DNA of 45,689 nt, taken from assembly GCF_002127585.1 (NCBI RefSeq), contig NZ_NEGZ01000032.1, forward strand, positions 1 through 45,689, in the 5' to 3' direction. The notes under the pieces were generated by a model. That model saw only the letters and a list, made by a program, of their open reading frames with translations, did no database searches and was not told the DNA's origin. Positions 27,058 to 34,144 of this stretch are shown in pieces (the first letter of the stretch is position 1; each line of letters begins with the position of its first letter). The stretch is from Janthinobacterium sp. GW458P. GTDB lineage: Bacteria; Pseudomonadota; Gammaproteobacteria; Burkholderiales; Burkholderiaceae_D. Position numbers and translations under genes: made by a program.

Positions 27058-28278
27058 ATGGAATTGTCCGGCAAAAAAATTGTCCTGGGACTCTCGGGCG
27101 GCGTCGCCTGCTACAAGGCGGCGGAACTGTGCCGCGCGCTGACAAAGGCCGGCGCCTCGGTGCAGGTGGTGATGACGGATGCGGCCAGCCATTTCATCAC
27201 GGCCGTGACGATGCAGGCGCTGTCCGGCCACCCCGTGCACACCAGCCAGTGGGATGCGCGCATCGACAACAACATGGCGCACATCGATTTGACGCGCCAT
27301 GCGGACGCCATCCTGATCGCGCCGTGTTCGGCCGACTTCATGCGCAAACTCGCGCACGGCGTGTGCGACGACCTGCTGTCGACCCTGTGCCTGGCCCGCC
27401 CGGCCCACCTGCCCCTGCTGGTGGCGCCGGCCATGAACGTGGAAATGTGGCAGAACCCGGCCACGCAGCGCAATGTGCAGCAGCTGCGCGACGACGGCAT
27501 CCAGATCTTCGGCCCGGCGGCCGGCGAACAGGCGTGCGGCGAAACGGGCCTGGGCCGCATGCTGGAACCGGAGCAGCTCTTGACGGAGCTGATCGCCGCC
27601 TTCCAGCCGAAAGTCCTGGCGGGCAAGCGCGTGCTGGTCACGGCCGGTCCCACTTTCGAGGCCATCGACCCTGTGCGCGGCATTACCAATCTGTCCTCGG
27701 GCAAGATGGGTTATGCAGTGGCCAGGGCGGCGCGCGAAGCGGGCGCCGAAGTACTGCTCATTTCCGGTCCCACGGCGCTCGAATCGCCGTTCGGCGTGCG
27801 CCGCATCAATGTGCAAAGCGCGCAGCAGATGCATGATGCGGTATTGGCCCATGTCGAAGACCAGCATGTCTTCGTCGCCGTCGCCGCCGTGGCCGACTGG
27901 CGGGTCGTCAACGCCAGCGAACAAAAGATGAAAAAGCAGGCCGACGGCTCCGTGCCCGAGCTGCTGTTCGCGCAAAATCCCGACATCCTGGCCACCGTGG
28001 CGGCGCGCACCAACCTGGCCGGCTATCCGTATTGCGTGGGTTTCGCCGCCGAATCGGAAAACCTCGTGGAATTCGGCTCGGTCAAGCGAGAAAAGAAGGG
28101 CATCCCCCTGCTCGTCGGCAATATCGGCCAGAACACCTTTGGCCAGGACGACAACACCATCATCCTCTTCGACGAGGATGGCCATACCGTGCTGCCGCGC
28201 GCCTCGAAACTGAACCTGGCGCGCCAGCTGATCTCGGAAATCTCAAAGCGGCTGGCAAAAAACTCGCTCCTCAAGTAA
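27058..28278 (+). CDS. coaBC: bifunctional phosphopantothenoylcysteine decarboxylase/synthetase
   Basis: The 406-residue enzyme does two steps of coenzyme A synthesis. The N-terminal CoaC flavoprotein has KIVLGLSGGVACYKAAEL, PCSADFMRKLAHGVCDDLL and the PAMN motif with the later active Cys (EQACGETGLGRM). The C-terminal CoaB has VTAGPTFEAIDPVRGITNLS (VTAGGT-like) and the GNxxGQ-type region VGNIGQNTFGQDDN. AGGAGA lies upstream of the ATG. dut follows after 30 nt, as in many proteobacteria. Confidence 0.97.
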   Translation: MELSGKKIVLGLSGGVACYKAAELCRALTKAGASVQVVMTDAASHFITAVTMQALSGHPVHTSQWDARIDNNMAHIDLTRHADAILIAPCSADFMRKLAHGVCDDLLSTLCLARPAHLPLLVAPAMNVEMWQNPATQRNVQQLRDDGIQIFGPAAGEQACGETGLGRMLEPEQLLTELIAAFQPKVLAGKRVLVTAGPTFEAIDPVRGITNLSSGKMGYAVARAAREAGAEVLLISGPTALESPFGVRRINVQSAQQMHDAVLAHVEDQHVFVAVAAVADWRVVNASEQKMKKQADGSVPELLFAQNPDILATVAARTNLAGYPYCVGFAAESENLVEFGSVKREKKGIPLLVGNIGQNTFGQDDNTIILFDEDGHTVLPRASKLNLARQLISEISKRLAKNSLLK

Positions 28279-28308
28279 CCCTTTATACGCATTAGCTCAT
28301 TTAGATTC

Positions 28309-28758
28309 ATGAAAAATATCGACATCAAGATCCTCGACGCCCGCATGCAAGAACTGCTGCCGGCCTACGCCACCCCGGGCAGCGCCGGCCTGGACCTGCG
28401 CGCCTGCATAGCCGAGTCCATCACCATCGAGGCCGGCCAGACCGTGCTCATTCCCACCGGCCTGGCCATCCACATCGGCGACCCGTCGTATGCGGCCATG
28501 ATTTTGCCGCGCAGCGGCATGGGCCACAAAAACGGCATCGTTTTGGGGAATCTGGTAGGCTTGATCGATTCCGATTACCAGGGCCAGCTGATGGTATCGA
28601 CCTGGAACCGGGGCCAGAGCGCATTCACGCTCAATCCCATGGAACGCCTGGCGCAGCTCATCATCGTGCCGGTGCTGCAAGTGGGCTTTAACGTCGTCGA
28701 GGAATTCGGCGACAGCGAACGCGGTGTTGGCGGTTTTGGCAGCACCGGCAAACATTAA
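28309..28758 (+). CDS. dut: dUTP diphosphatase
   Basis: The 149-residue trimeric dUTPase has its five motifs: [45 protein letters not shown] and [10 protein letters not shown] at the C-terminus. It removes dUTP and makes dUMP for thymidylate synthesis. Last standard gene of the ribF-ileS-lspA-coaBC run; repeat copy C begins 1-2 nt past its stop. Confidence 0.97.
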   Translation: MKNIDIKILDARMQELLPAYATPGSAGLDLRACIAESITIEAGQTVLIPTGLAIHIGDPSYAAMILPRSGMGHKNGIVLGNLVGLIDSDYQGQLMVSTWNRGQSAFTLNPMERLAQLIIVPVLQVGFNVVEEFGDSERGVGGFGSTGKH

Positions 28759-28759
28759 C

Positions 28760-28878
28760 AGCGACTGACAAACCGCAGCGGGCGGGTGAGTTGTGGCTAA
28801 AAGCGGAGCGGTGCGTATGCACAGTGAACGTTTGAGGCCGCGACCGGCGCCGCGCAGCAGGTTTTGTCTGGAGCGACA
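28760..28878 (+). repeat. intergenic repeat element, copy C (plus orientation, diverged)
   Basis: It shares with copy D the start TGACAAACCG, GTTGTGGCTAA and the end GCGCAGCAGGTTTTG; the centre is changed, with GTGC-GTAT-GCAC as the core palindrome. The inverted ends (GACAAA-CC) are bracketed by AGCGAC on both sides (28760-28765 and about 28872-28877). About 118 bp. Confidence 0.7.
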
Positions 28879-28893
28879 AGAAGGAATAAGTTT

Positions 28894-29997
28894 ATGCCAG
28901 GTTTCCGCCATCTGATCCCAGCCCCAACTTCGCTGCGCCGACTGGCCACGCCCCTCCTGCTGGCCGGCGCGGCCATTCTGGCCGGCTGCACCACGCCGGC
29001 GACGCATGTCAGCGGCCCGTTCAACGTCGTGCCGGCGCCCGACGCGCCGGCTCTGACGGCGCAGCAAAAGGCGGCGCAGGAAGAACTGGTGAAGATGGTG
29101 GCCCTGCAGGACCGCCTGTCGAAAGTCTCGGCGCCCCTGCTGATCAACAATGCGGACCTGTGCAAGACGTATGCGCGCAACCTGCTGGGCTTTACGGCGC
29201 AGAACAAGTATTCCTACCCTGGCATCTATGCCGACGCGGCGCAGGCGGCGCTCGGCTATGGCGAGCAGATGCAGGTCTCCGGCGTGCTGCCGGGCAGCGG
29301 CGCCGCGCGCGCCGGCCTGCGCAAGGGCGACGGCTTGCTGGCCGCCGAAGGCAAGCCGCTGCCGGCCGGCCCGAAGGCGGAAGGCCCGTTCGGCGCCATC
29401 GTCGGACCGCTGGCCTCGAAAAGCGCCAGCCTGAACATGACCATCGCCCGCGACGGCCAGCAGCAGGACCTGAAGATTCCCGTCACGCGCGCCTGCGCCT
29501 TCCGCGTCGCCCTGGGCAATGCGGACAATATCAACGCCTATTCGGACGGCGCGCGCATCATGCTCACGCGCGGCATGATCAATGCGGCGCAAAACGACGA
29601 AGGCATCGCCTTTGTCACCGCCCGCGAAATGGCGCACAACATCCTCGACCACGCGCGCAGCCAGCGCACGGCCGGTACGGCCGGCGCCATCATCGACAGC
29701 CTGGGCGCCGTGCAGCCCGACGTATCGATGCTGACGGGCGCCGCCGGCATCAAGGCCATGCCGCAGGAACTCGACGCGCAAGCCGACGCCCTGGCCATCT
29801 ACCTGCTGGCGCGCGCCGGCTACAATATCGATAACGCCGCCCGCTTCTGGCAGCGCCTGGCCACGCAAGTGCCGGCGACAGTCGCCAACGGCTACACGGC
29901 CCTGCATCCCGGCACCAACTCGCGCATGGCGGCCATCAACCGCGCCGTCATCGACGTGCGCGCCAAGCAGGCGGCCAAGAAACCGCTCAAGCCTTAG
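28894..29997 (+). CDS. M48-like peptidase lipoprotein with PDZ region and altered active site
   Basis: The 367-residue protein starts at 28894 (AAGGA 9 nt upstream). A lipoprotein signal ends LLLAGAAILAGC with lipidated C32. A PDZ-like segment (about 130-200) has SGVLPGSGAARAGLRKGDGLLA. The M48-type region follows, but HExxH reads R244-E-M-A-H248, so the first zinc-binding His is Arg, and the later ExxAD motif reads D294-A-Q-A-D298. YLLARAGYNIDNAARFWQRLA is typical of the family. Probably a pseudo-peptidase or chaperone-like envelope protein. It lies between repeat copies C and D. Confidence 0.82.
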   Translation: MPGFRHLIPAPTSLRRLATPLLLAGAAILAGCTTPATHVSGPFNVVPAPDAPALTAQQKAAQEELVKMVALQDRLSKVSAPLLINNADLCKTYARNLLGFTAQNKYSYPGIYADAAQAALGYGEQMQVSGVLPGSGAARAGLRKGDGLLAAEGKPLPAGPKAEGPFGAIVGPLASKSASLNMTIARDGQQQDLKIPVTRACAFRVALGNADNINAYSDGARIMLTRGMINAAQNDEGIAFVTAREMAHNILDHARSQRTAGTAGAIIDSLGAVQPDVSMLTGAAGIKAMPQELDAQADALAIYLLARAGYNIDNAARFWQRLATQVPATVANGYTALHPGTNSRMAAINRAVIDVRAKQAAKKPLKP

Positions 29998-30003
29998 CAA
30001 AGT

Positions 30004-30137
30004 GGCGCCTGACAAAACCGTCGCGAGCGGCAGTGATTTGTGGCTAAGAAGCGCAACCGTACTTTAGTACGGGGGCGCCGAGCCGGTGAGCATCGCAGGC
30101 CGCAAAGCGCGACGCGCAGCAGGTTTGCTCAGGCGCC
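30004..30137 (+). repeat. intergenic repeat element, copy D (plus orientation, best preserved)
   Basis: Ends are inverted: GGCGCCTGACAAAACC (30004-30019) against GGTTTGCTCAGGCGCC (30122-30137), 14 of 16 matching. The core is CCGTACTTTAGTACGG (30057-30072). The right end overlaps the last codons and the TGA of the small gene on the minus strand. 134 bp. Confidence 0.85.
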
Positions 30138-30269
30138 CGGGAAGTTCGGGAAGTAGGTGCCCATGATCCAGGTCAGGGCGCCGCAGAACACCACGGCCAG
30201 GAACAGGATGACGAGCAGCTTGCCGAACTTGGGAATACCCTCTTCTTGCGTCTTGACTTCATTTGACAT
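30129..30269 (-). CDS. small single-pass membrane protein, 46 residues
   Basis: A gene too short for usual thresholds. A GGAGAA ribosome site lies just before the ATG at 30269. The product is a charged N-terminus (MSNEVKTQEEGIPKFGK), one hydrophobic helix (about 18-37, LLVILFLAVVFCGALTWIMG) and a short TYFPNFPGA tail. Its TGA and last two codons lie in repeat copy D. It diverges from xdhC with about 100 bp between. I do not recognise the family; one-helix proteins of this size often act as small subunits or regulators of membrane complexes. Confidence 0.65.
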   Translation of the reverse strand: MSNEVKTQEEGIPKFGKLLVILFLAVVFCGALTWIMGTYFPNFPGA

Positions 30270-30369
30270 GAAAATTCTCCGCAGGGTGGTGGAACAGGTA
30301 GTATATCCACAATCTTGAATACTTTTCCATACTTTGCCGCAAACATACGGCATGTAACTCCCGCCCCCC

Positions 30370-31377
30370 ATGGACAGCATCGACCTTGAAGTTCTGAAGA
30401 CCAGCGCCGCGTGGCTCGCCGCCGGGCACCGCTGCGAACTGGTCACCGTCATCAAGACCTGGGGCTCCAGCCCCCGCCCCGTGGGCGCCACGCTGGCCAT
30501 CTGCGACGACGGCACGGTGGTCGGCTCCGTCTCCGGCGGCTGCATCGAGGATGATTTGATCGACACCGTGCGCGTGCACGGCATCGTGCGCACGCGGCCC
30601 GACATCGTCAGCTACGGCATCAGCGCCGACGAGGCGCACCGCTTCGGCCTGCCCTGCGGCGGCACCATCGAACTGGCCATCGAGCCGCTGCATGCGGGCA
30701 GCCGCGTGGCAGAACTGCTGGCGCGCCTGGAAGCGCACGAACTGGTCGAACGCCGGCTCGACCTGGGCACGGGCGCCGCCACCCTGCAAACGGCCGCGCC
30801 GGGCGCCGTGCTGGCCCTGGAAAATGGCGTGCTCACCACGCAGCACGGCCCGCGCTGGCGATTGCTGATCATCGGCGCCAGCCAGCTGTCGCGCTTCGTG
30901 GCGCAAATCGCCATGGCCATGGATTACCACGTCATCGTCTGCGACCCGCGCGAAGAATACCGGGGCGGCTGGAACGTGCCCGGCGTGCCCCTGCTGCACG
31001 CCATGCCGGACGATCTCGTGCTCGATTTGAAGCTCGACAGCCGCAGCGCCGTCGTCGCCCTCACGCACGACCCCAAGCTCGACGACCTGGCCCTGATGGA
31101 AGCACTCAAATCCCCCGCGTTTTATGTCGGCGCCATCGGTTCGCGCGCCAACAACGCCAAACGCCGCGAGCGCCTGCTGCAGTTCGACGTCAGCGCGGAC
31201 CAGCTGGCGCGCCTGCACGGCCCCATCGGCCTGTACATCGGCAGCAAGACGCCGGCCGAAATCGCCATTTCCATCCTGGCCGAGCTGACGGCCGTGAAAA
31301 ATGGCGTGCCCGACGCCCTGCAGATCCAGCACGCGGCCGCCCTGACGCCGCCCAACCCTGGCCTCTGCGTGCGCTGA
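30370..31377 (+). CDS. XdhC/CoxI family molybdenum-cofactor accessory protein
   Basis: The 335-residue protein has the XdhC N-terminal domain (VTVIKTWGSSPRPVGATLAI and SVSGGCIEDDLI) and a C-terminal Rossmann-type domain (LLIIGASQLSRFVAQIAMAM, then YVGAIGSRANNAKRRERL and GLYIGSKTPAEIAISILAEL). XdhC proteins bind and sulfurate the molybdenum cofactor and insert it into xanthine dehydrogenase-type enzymes. No such enzyme is encoded nearby, so its client is elsewhere. Adjacent genes give no functional hint. Confidence 0.9.
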   Translation: MDSIDLEVLKTSAAWLAAGHRCELVTVIKTWGSSPRPVGATLAICDDGTVVGSVSGGCIEDDLIDTVRVHGIVRTRPDIVSYGISADEAHRFGLPCGGTIELAIEPLHAGSRVAELLARLEAHELVERRLDLGTGAATLQTAAPGAVLALENGVLTTQHGPRWRLLIIGASQLSRFVAQIAMAMDYHVIVCDPREEYRGGWNVPGVPLLHAMPDDLVLDLKLDSRSAVVALTHDPKLDDLALMEALKSPAFYVGAIGSRANNAKRRERLLQFDVSADQLARLHGPIGLYIGSKTPAEIAISILAELTAVKNGVPDALQIQHAAALTPPNPGLCVR

Positions 31378-31445
31378 CGCCTGAAAAGCAAGAAACAAGA
31401 TGCGCCAGCGGCGCGCCCCTGCTACCTTCCCTGATTTTGGCCACC

Positions 31446-32363
31446 ATGAATCTGCTGCACTGGACCCTCCCCCTGCCCGCCGGCTACCGCCGCGACGACG
31501 TGATCGCCTTCCACAGCCGCGACGGGGAAGCCGTGGCCGAACAAGTCACCGCTACGGGACTGCGCAAGGGCATCCTGCTTGACGGCGTGCCCGTGGTGCT
31601 GGACGTGGCCTTCACGGACGCTGCGGCCGTCTGCCGCGCCGAGATCGACGGCAGCGCCAGTGACGATCTGCAAACGGCGCTGCACGGCGCGCTGCTCAAC
31701 ATCCTCGGCCTGCGCATCGACCCGCAGCCGTTTGCCCGGCTGGCTGCAGGCGATCCGCTGCTGGCGCCTTTGATCCGCATCAATCCGGGCTTGCGCATCG
31801 TGCAATCGGCCAGCCCCTTCGAGGCGCTGACGTGGGCCATCATCGGCCAGCAGATCAACCTGCCGTTCGCCATCGCCCTGCGCCGCACGTTTATTTTGCA
31901 GGCGGGGCGCCGGCACGGCAGCGGCTTGTGGTGCTACCCGGAGGCGCGCGACGTGGCGCGGCTGTCCGTCGAGGATTTGACCAGCCGCAAATTCTCGCGC
32001 GCCAAGGCGGAAACCGTGCTGCGCCTGGCCCGCCTCGTCGACGAGGGAAAATTGTCGCTGGAGCTGCCTTCCTCCGGCGACGTGGCGGCCATTTCGCAGG
32101 CGCTGCTGGCCGTGAAGGGCATCGGCCCGTGGACCGTCAATTACGCGCTGCTGCGCGGCTACGGCTACGCCGACTGCTCGCTGCACGGCGACGTGGCCAT
32201 CCGCGCCGCCCTGCAAAAGCTGCTCGGCGAAGAGAGCAAGCCGGACATGGCGCGCACGGAACAGTGGCTGCGCCAGTACGCGCCGCACCGCACCATGGCG
32301 GCCGCCCACCTGTGGGCCAGCCTGCATGCGCCGGCAAAAAATATGTCAAACGAGCGGGAATAA
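31446..32363 (+). CDS. AlkA-type DNA-3-methyladenine glycosylase
   Basis: The 305-residue protein starts at the ATG at 31446; a TTG three codons earlier is less likely. The HhH-GPD core has WAIIGQQINLPFAIALRR, the hairpin LAVKGIGPWTVNYALLRG and catalytic D249 in LHGDVAIR. An AlkA-like N-terminal domain precedes it (about 1-110). It cuts alkylated bases from DNA in base excision repair. No Ada-type regulator is adjacent. Substrate range cannot be read from sequence. Confidence 0.88.
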   Translation: MNLLHWTLPLPAGYRRDDVIAFHSRDGEAVAEQVTATGLRKGILLDGVPVVLDVAFTDAAAVCRAEIDGSASDDLQTALHGALLNILGLRIDPQPFARLAAGDPLLAPLIRINPGLRIVQSASPFEALTWAIIGQQINLPFAIALRRTFILQAGRRHGSGLWCYPEARDVARLSVEDLTSRKFSRAKAETVLRLARLVDEGKLSLELPSSGDVAAISQALLAVKGIGPWTVNYALLRGYGYADCSLHGDVAIRAALQKLLGEESKPDMARTEQWLRQYAPHRTMAAAHLWASLHAPAKNMSNERE

Positions 32364-32420
32364 ACGGTGGGCGGCATGCGTCCATCCCTTGCAAGCCCAC
32401 CACACCTCAAGGAGACCATC

Positions 32421-32786
32421 ATGCGCTTTACCACTATCGCCACCCTCGCCGCCCTGTTGTCCGCCCCCCTGGCTTTCGCCGCCGACGTCATGCCCGCCAA
32501 CGGCATGCTGGTCAACGCCAGCGGCATGACCGTGTATGTGTTCGACAAGGATGTCGCCGACAGCGGCAAGAGCGCCTGCAGCGGCGGCTGCCTGGTCGCC
32601 TGGCCCGCCGTCATCGCCACCGAAGCGGCGCCCGCCGCCCCGTATGGCAGCATCAAGCGCGAAGACAACGGCGCCATGCAGCTGACCTACAAGGGCAAGC
32701 CCCTGTACCTGTACAAGGAAGACAAGAAGCCGGGCGACGTGGCCGGCGACAATTTCAAGAACGTCTGGCACGTCGCCAAGCCTTAA
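32421..32786 (+). CDS. secreted COG4315-type protein
   Basis: The 121-residue protein starts at 32421 with AAGGAG 6 nt upstream. It has a Sec signal (MRFTTIATLAALLSAPLAFA) without a lipobox Cys. Two copies of the family unit follow: MTVYVFDKDVADSGKSACSG and PLYLYKEDKKPGDVAGDN, around CLVAWPAV. In related proteins the YxFxxD motif recurs in this way; two Cys may pair. It stands 21 nt before an ECF sigma factor gene on the same strand, a common pairing, and may be its target or sensor. Function unknown. Confidence 0.83.
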   Translation: MRFTTIATLAALLSAPLAFAADVMPANGMLVNASGMTVYVFDKDVADSGKSACSGGCLVAWPAVIATEAAPAAPYGSIKREDNGAMQLTYKGKPLYLYKEDKKPGDVAGDNFKNVWHVAKP

Positions 32787-32807
32787 GCATCGCGCCGCGC
32801 CGCCACG

Positions 32808-33329
32808 ATGACCACGCCAGAGGACAGCCGCCAGCTGCAAGCCTGCCTGCCGGGCCTGCGCCGCTATGCGCGCGCGCTGGCCGGCCCCCTGCACGCGGAC
32901 GACCTGGTGCAGGACACCGTGGAGCGGGCCTGGCGCAAGCTCGATCAGTGGCAGCGGGGCGGCGAGATGCGGCCCTGGCTGTTTTCCATCATGCATAACC
33001 TGCACGTGGACCAATTGCGCCGCCCCGGCCTGCCCCTGCAGGAGCTCGACGACGACACCGTGCTGCCCGCGCCGGAGCGCGCGCCGGGGCAAGCCATCGC
33101 CATCGGCGAAATGGATGCGGCATTGGCCCGCTTGCCGCTGGCGCAGCGCGAAGTGATATTGCTCGTCGCGCTGGAACAGATGCCGTACGAGCAGGTGGCG
33201 GCCACCCTGGGCATCCCCGTCGGCACCGTCATGTCGCGTTTGTCGCGCGGGCGGGACAAACTGCGCGCGCTGCTCGACGGCCGCCCCGCCGGCGACAGCG
33301 GCGCGCCCACCCTGAAAGTCGTGAAATGA
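32808..33329 (+). CDS. ECF-type RNA polymerase sigma factor
   Basis: The 173-residue protein has sigma region 2 (LRRYARALAGPLHADDLVQDTVERAW and MRPWLFSIMHNLHVD) and region 4 (LPLAQREVILLVALEQMPYE, then TLGIPVGTVMSRLSRGRDKLRALL as the helix-turn-helix). Its stop overlaps the start of the anti-sigma gene (ATGA), so the two are coupled. The upstream secreted protein probably belongs to the same unit. It may respond to an envelope or oxidative signal; this is inferred from the layout. Confidence 0.92.
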   Translation: MTTPEDSRQLQACLPGLRRYARALAGPLHADDLVQDTVERAWRKLDQWQRGGEMRPWLFSIMHNLHVDQLRRPGLPLQELDDDTVLPAPERAPGQAIAIGEMDAALARLPLAQREVILLVALEQMPYEQVAATLGIPVGTVMSRLSRGRDKLRALLDGRPAGDSGAPTLKVVK

Positions 33330-34114
33330 CAAGGCAAGCCATCAGCGAAGCGCAATTGCACGCCCTGGCCGACGGCGTCCTGCCCGAGGAACAGCGCGCG
33401 GCCGTCGACGCCCACCTGCGCGCGCATCCGCAGGACGCCGCCCGCGTCGGCGCCTGGCGCGAGCAAAACCGCCAGTTGCGCGCCCTGTTCGATCCCGTGC
33501 AGGAAGAAGCCATGCCGCGGTCCTTGCTGCAGGCAGCGGCGCCGCCGGCGGCAAACCGTGCCTGGTACCGCCCCGCCATGCAGGCGGCGGCAGCCGTCGT
33601 GCTGGTGGTTGCCGGCGGCGCGGGCGGATGGCTGCTGCGTGGCGACGCCGGCAATGCGGATGCTGGCGCCAGCCCGCGCATGCTGGCGCGCAGCGCCGCC
33701 ATCGCCCACGCCGTCTACACGCCCGAAGTGCGCCACCCCGTGGAAGTGGGCGCGGAACAGGAAGCGCACCTGGTGCAATGGCTGTCGAAGCGCCTGGGCG
33801 CGCAGCTGCAGCCGCCCGTGCTGTCGCCGCTGGGCTACCAGCTGATCGGCGGACGCCTGCTGCCCGGCGACGGCGACGGGCCCGTGGCGCAGTTCATGTA
33901 CGAGGATGGCGGCGGCAAGCGCCTGACCCTGTATGTGGCGAAAGAGCGGGCCGGCAGGCAGGAAACGGCCTTCCGCTACACGCAGGAGAAGGAACTGAGC
34001 GTGTTTTACTGGATCGACGGCCAGCTCGGCTACGCCCTCTCGGCAAATCTGCCCAAAAAGGAGCTGGGCAAGATCGCCAACGCCGTGTACGCGCAGCTGG
34101 AGCAGCCTCGCTGA
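33326..34114 (+). CDS. membrane anti-sigma factor
   Basis: The 262-residue protein has a cytoplasmic N-terminal anti-sigma-type helix bundle (ISEAQLHALADGVLPEEQRA, AHLRAHPQDAARVGAWREQN), one membrane helix (about 86-104) and a periplasmic C-terminal domain (PLGYQLIGGRLLPGD...). The H-x3-C-x2-C zinc motif of many anti-sigmas is absent. The start overlaps the sigma gene by 4 nt. It should hold the ECF factor inactive at the membrane. Confidence 0.87.
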   Translation: MTRQAISEAQLHALADGVLPEEQRAAVDAHLRAHPQDAARVGAWREQNRQLRALFDPVQEEAMPRSLLQAAAPPAANRAWYRPAMQAAAAVVLVVAGGAGGWLLRGDAGNADAGASPRMLARSAAIAHAVYTPEVRHPVEVGAEQEAHLVQWLSKRLGAQLQPPVLSPLGYQLIGGRLLPGDGDGPVAQFMYEDGGGKRLTLYVAKERAGRQETAFRYTQEKELSVFYWIDGQLGYALSANLPKKELGKIANAVYAQLEQPR

Positions 34115-34144
34115 ACCGCGTATCGCCGCCAGGACAGCGCAGGC

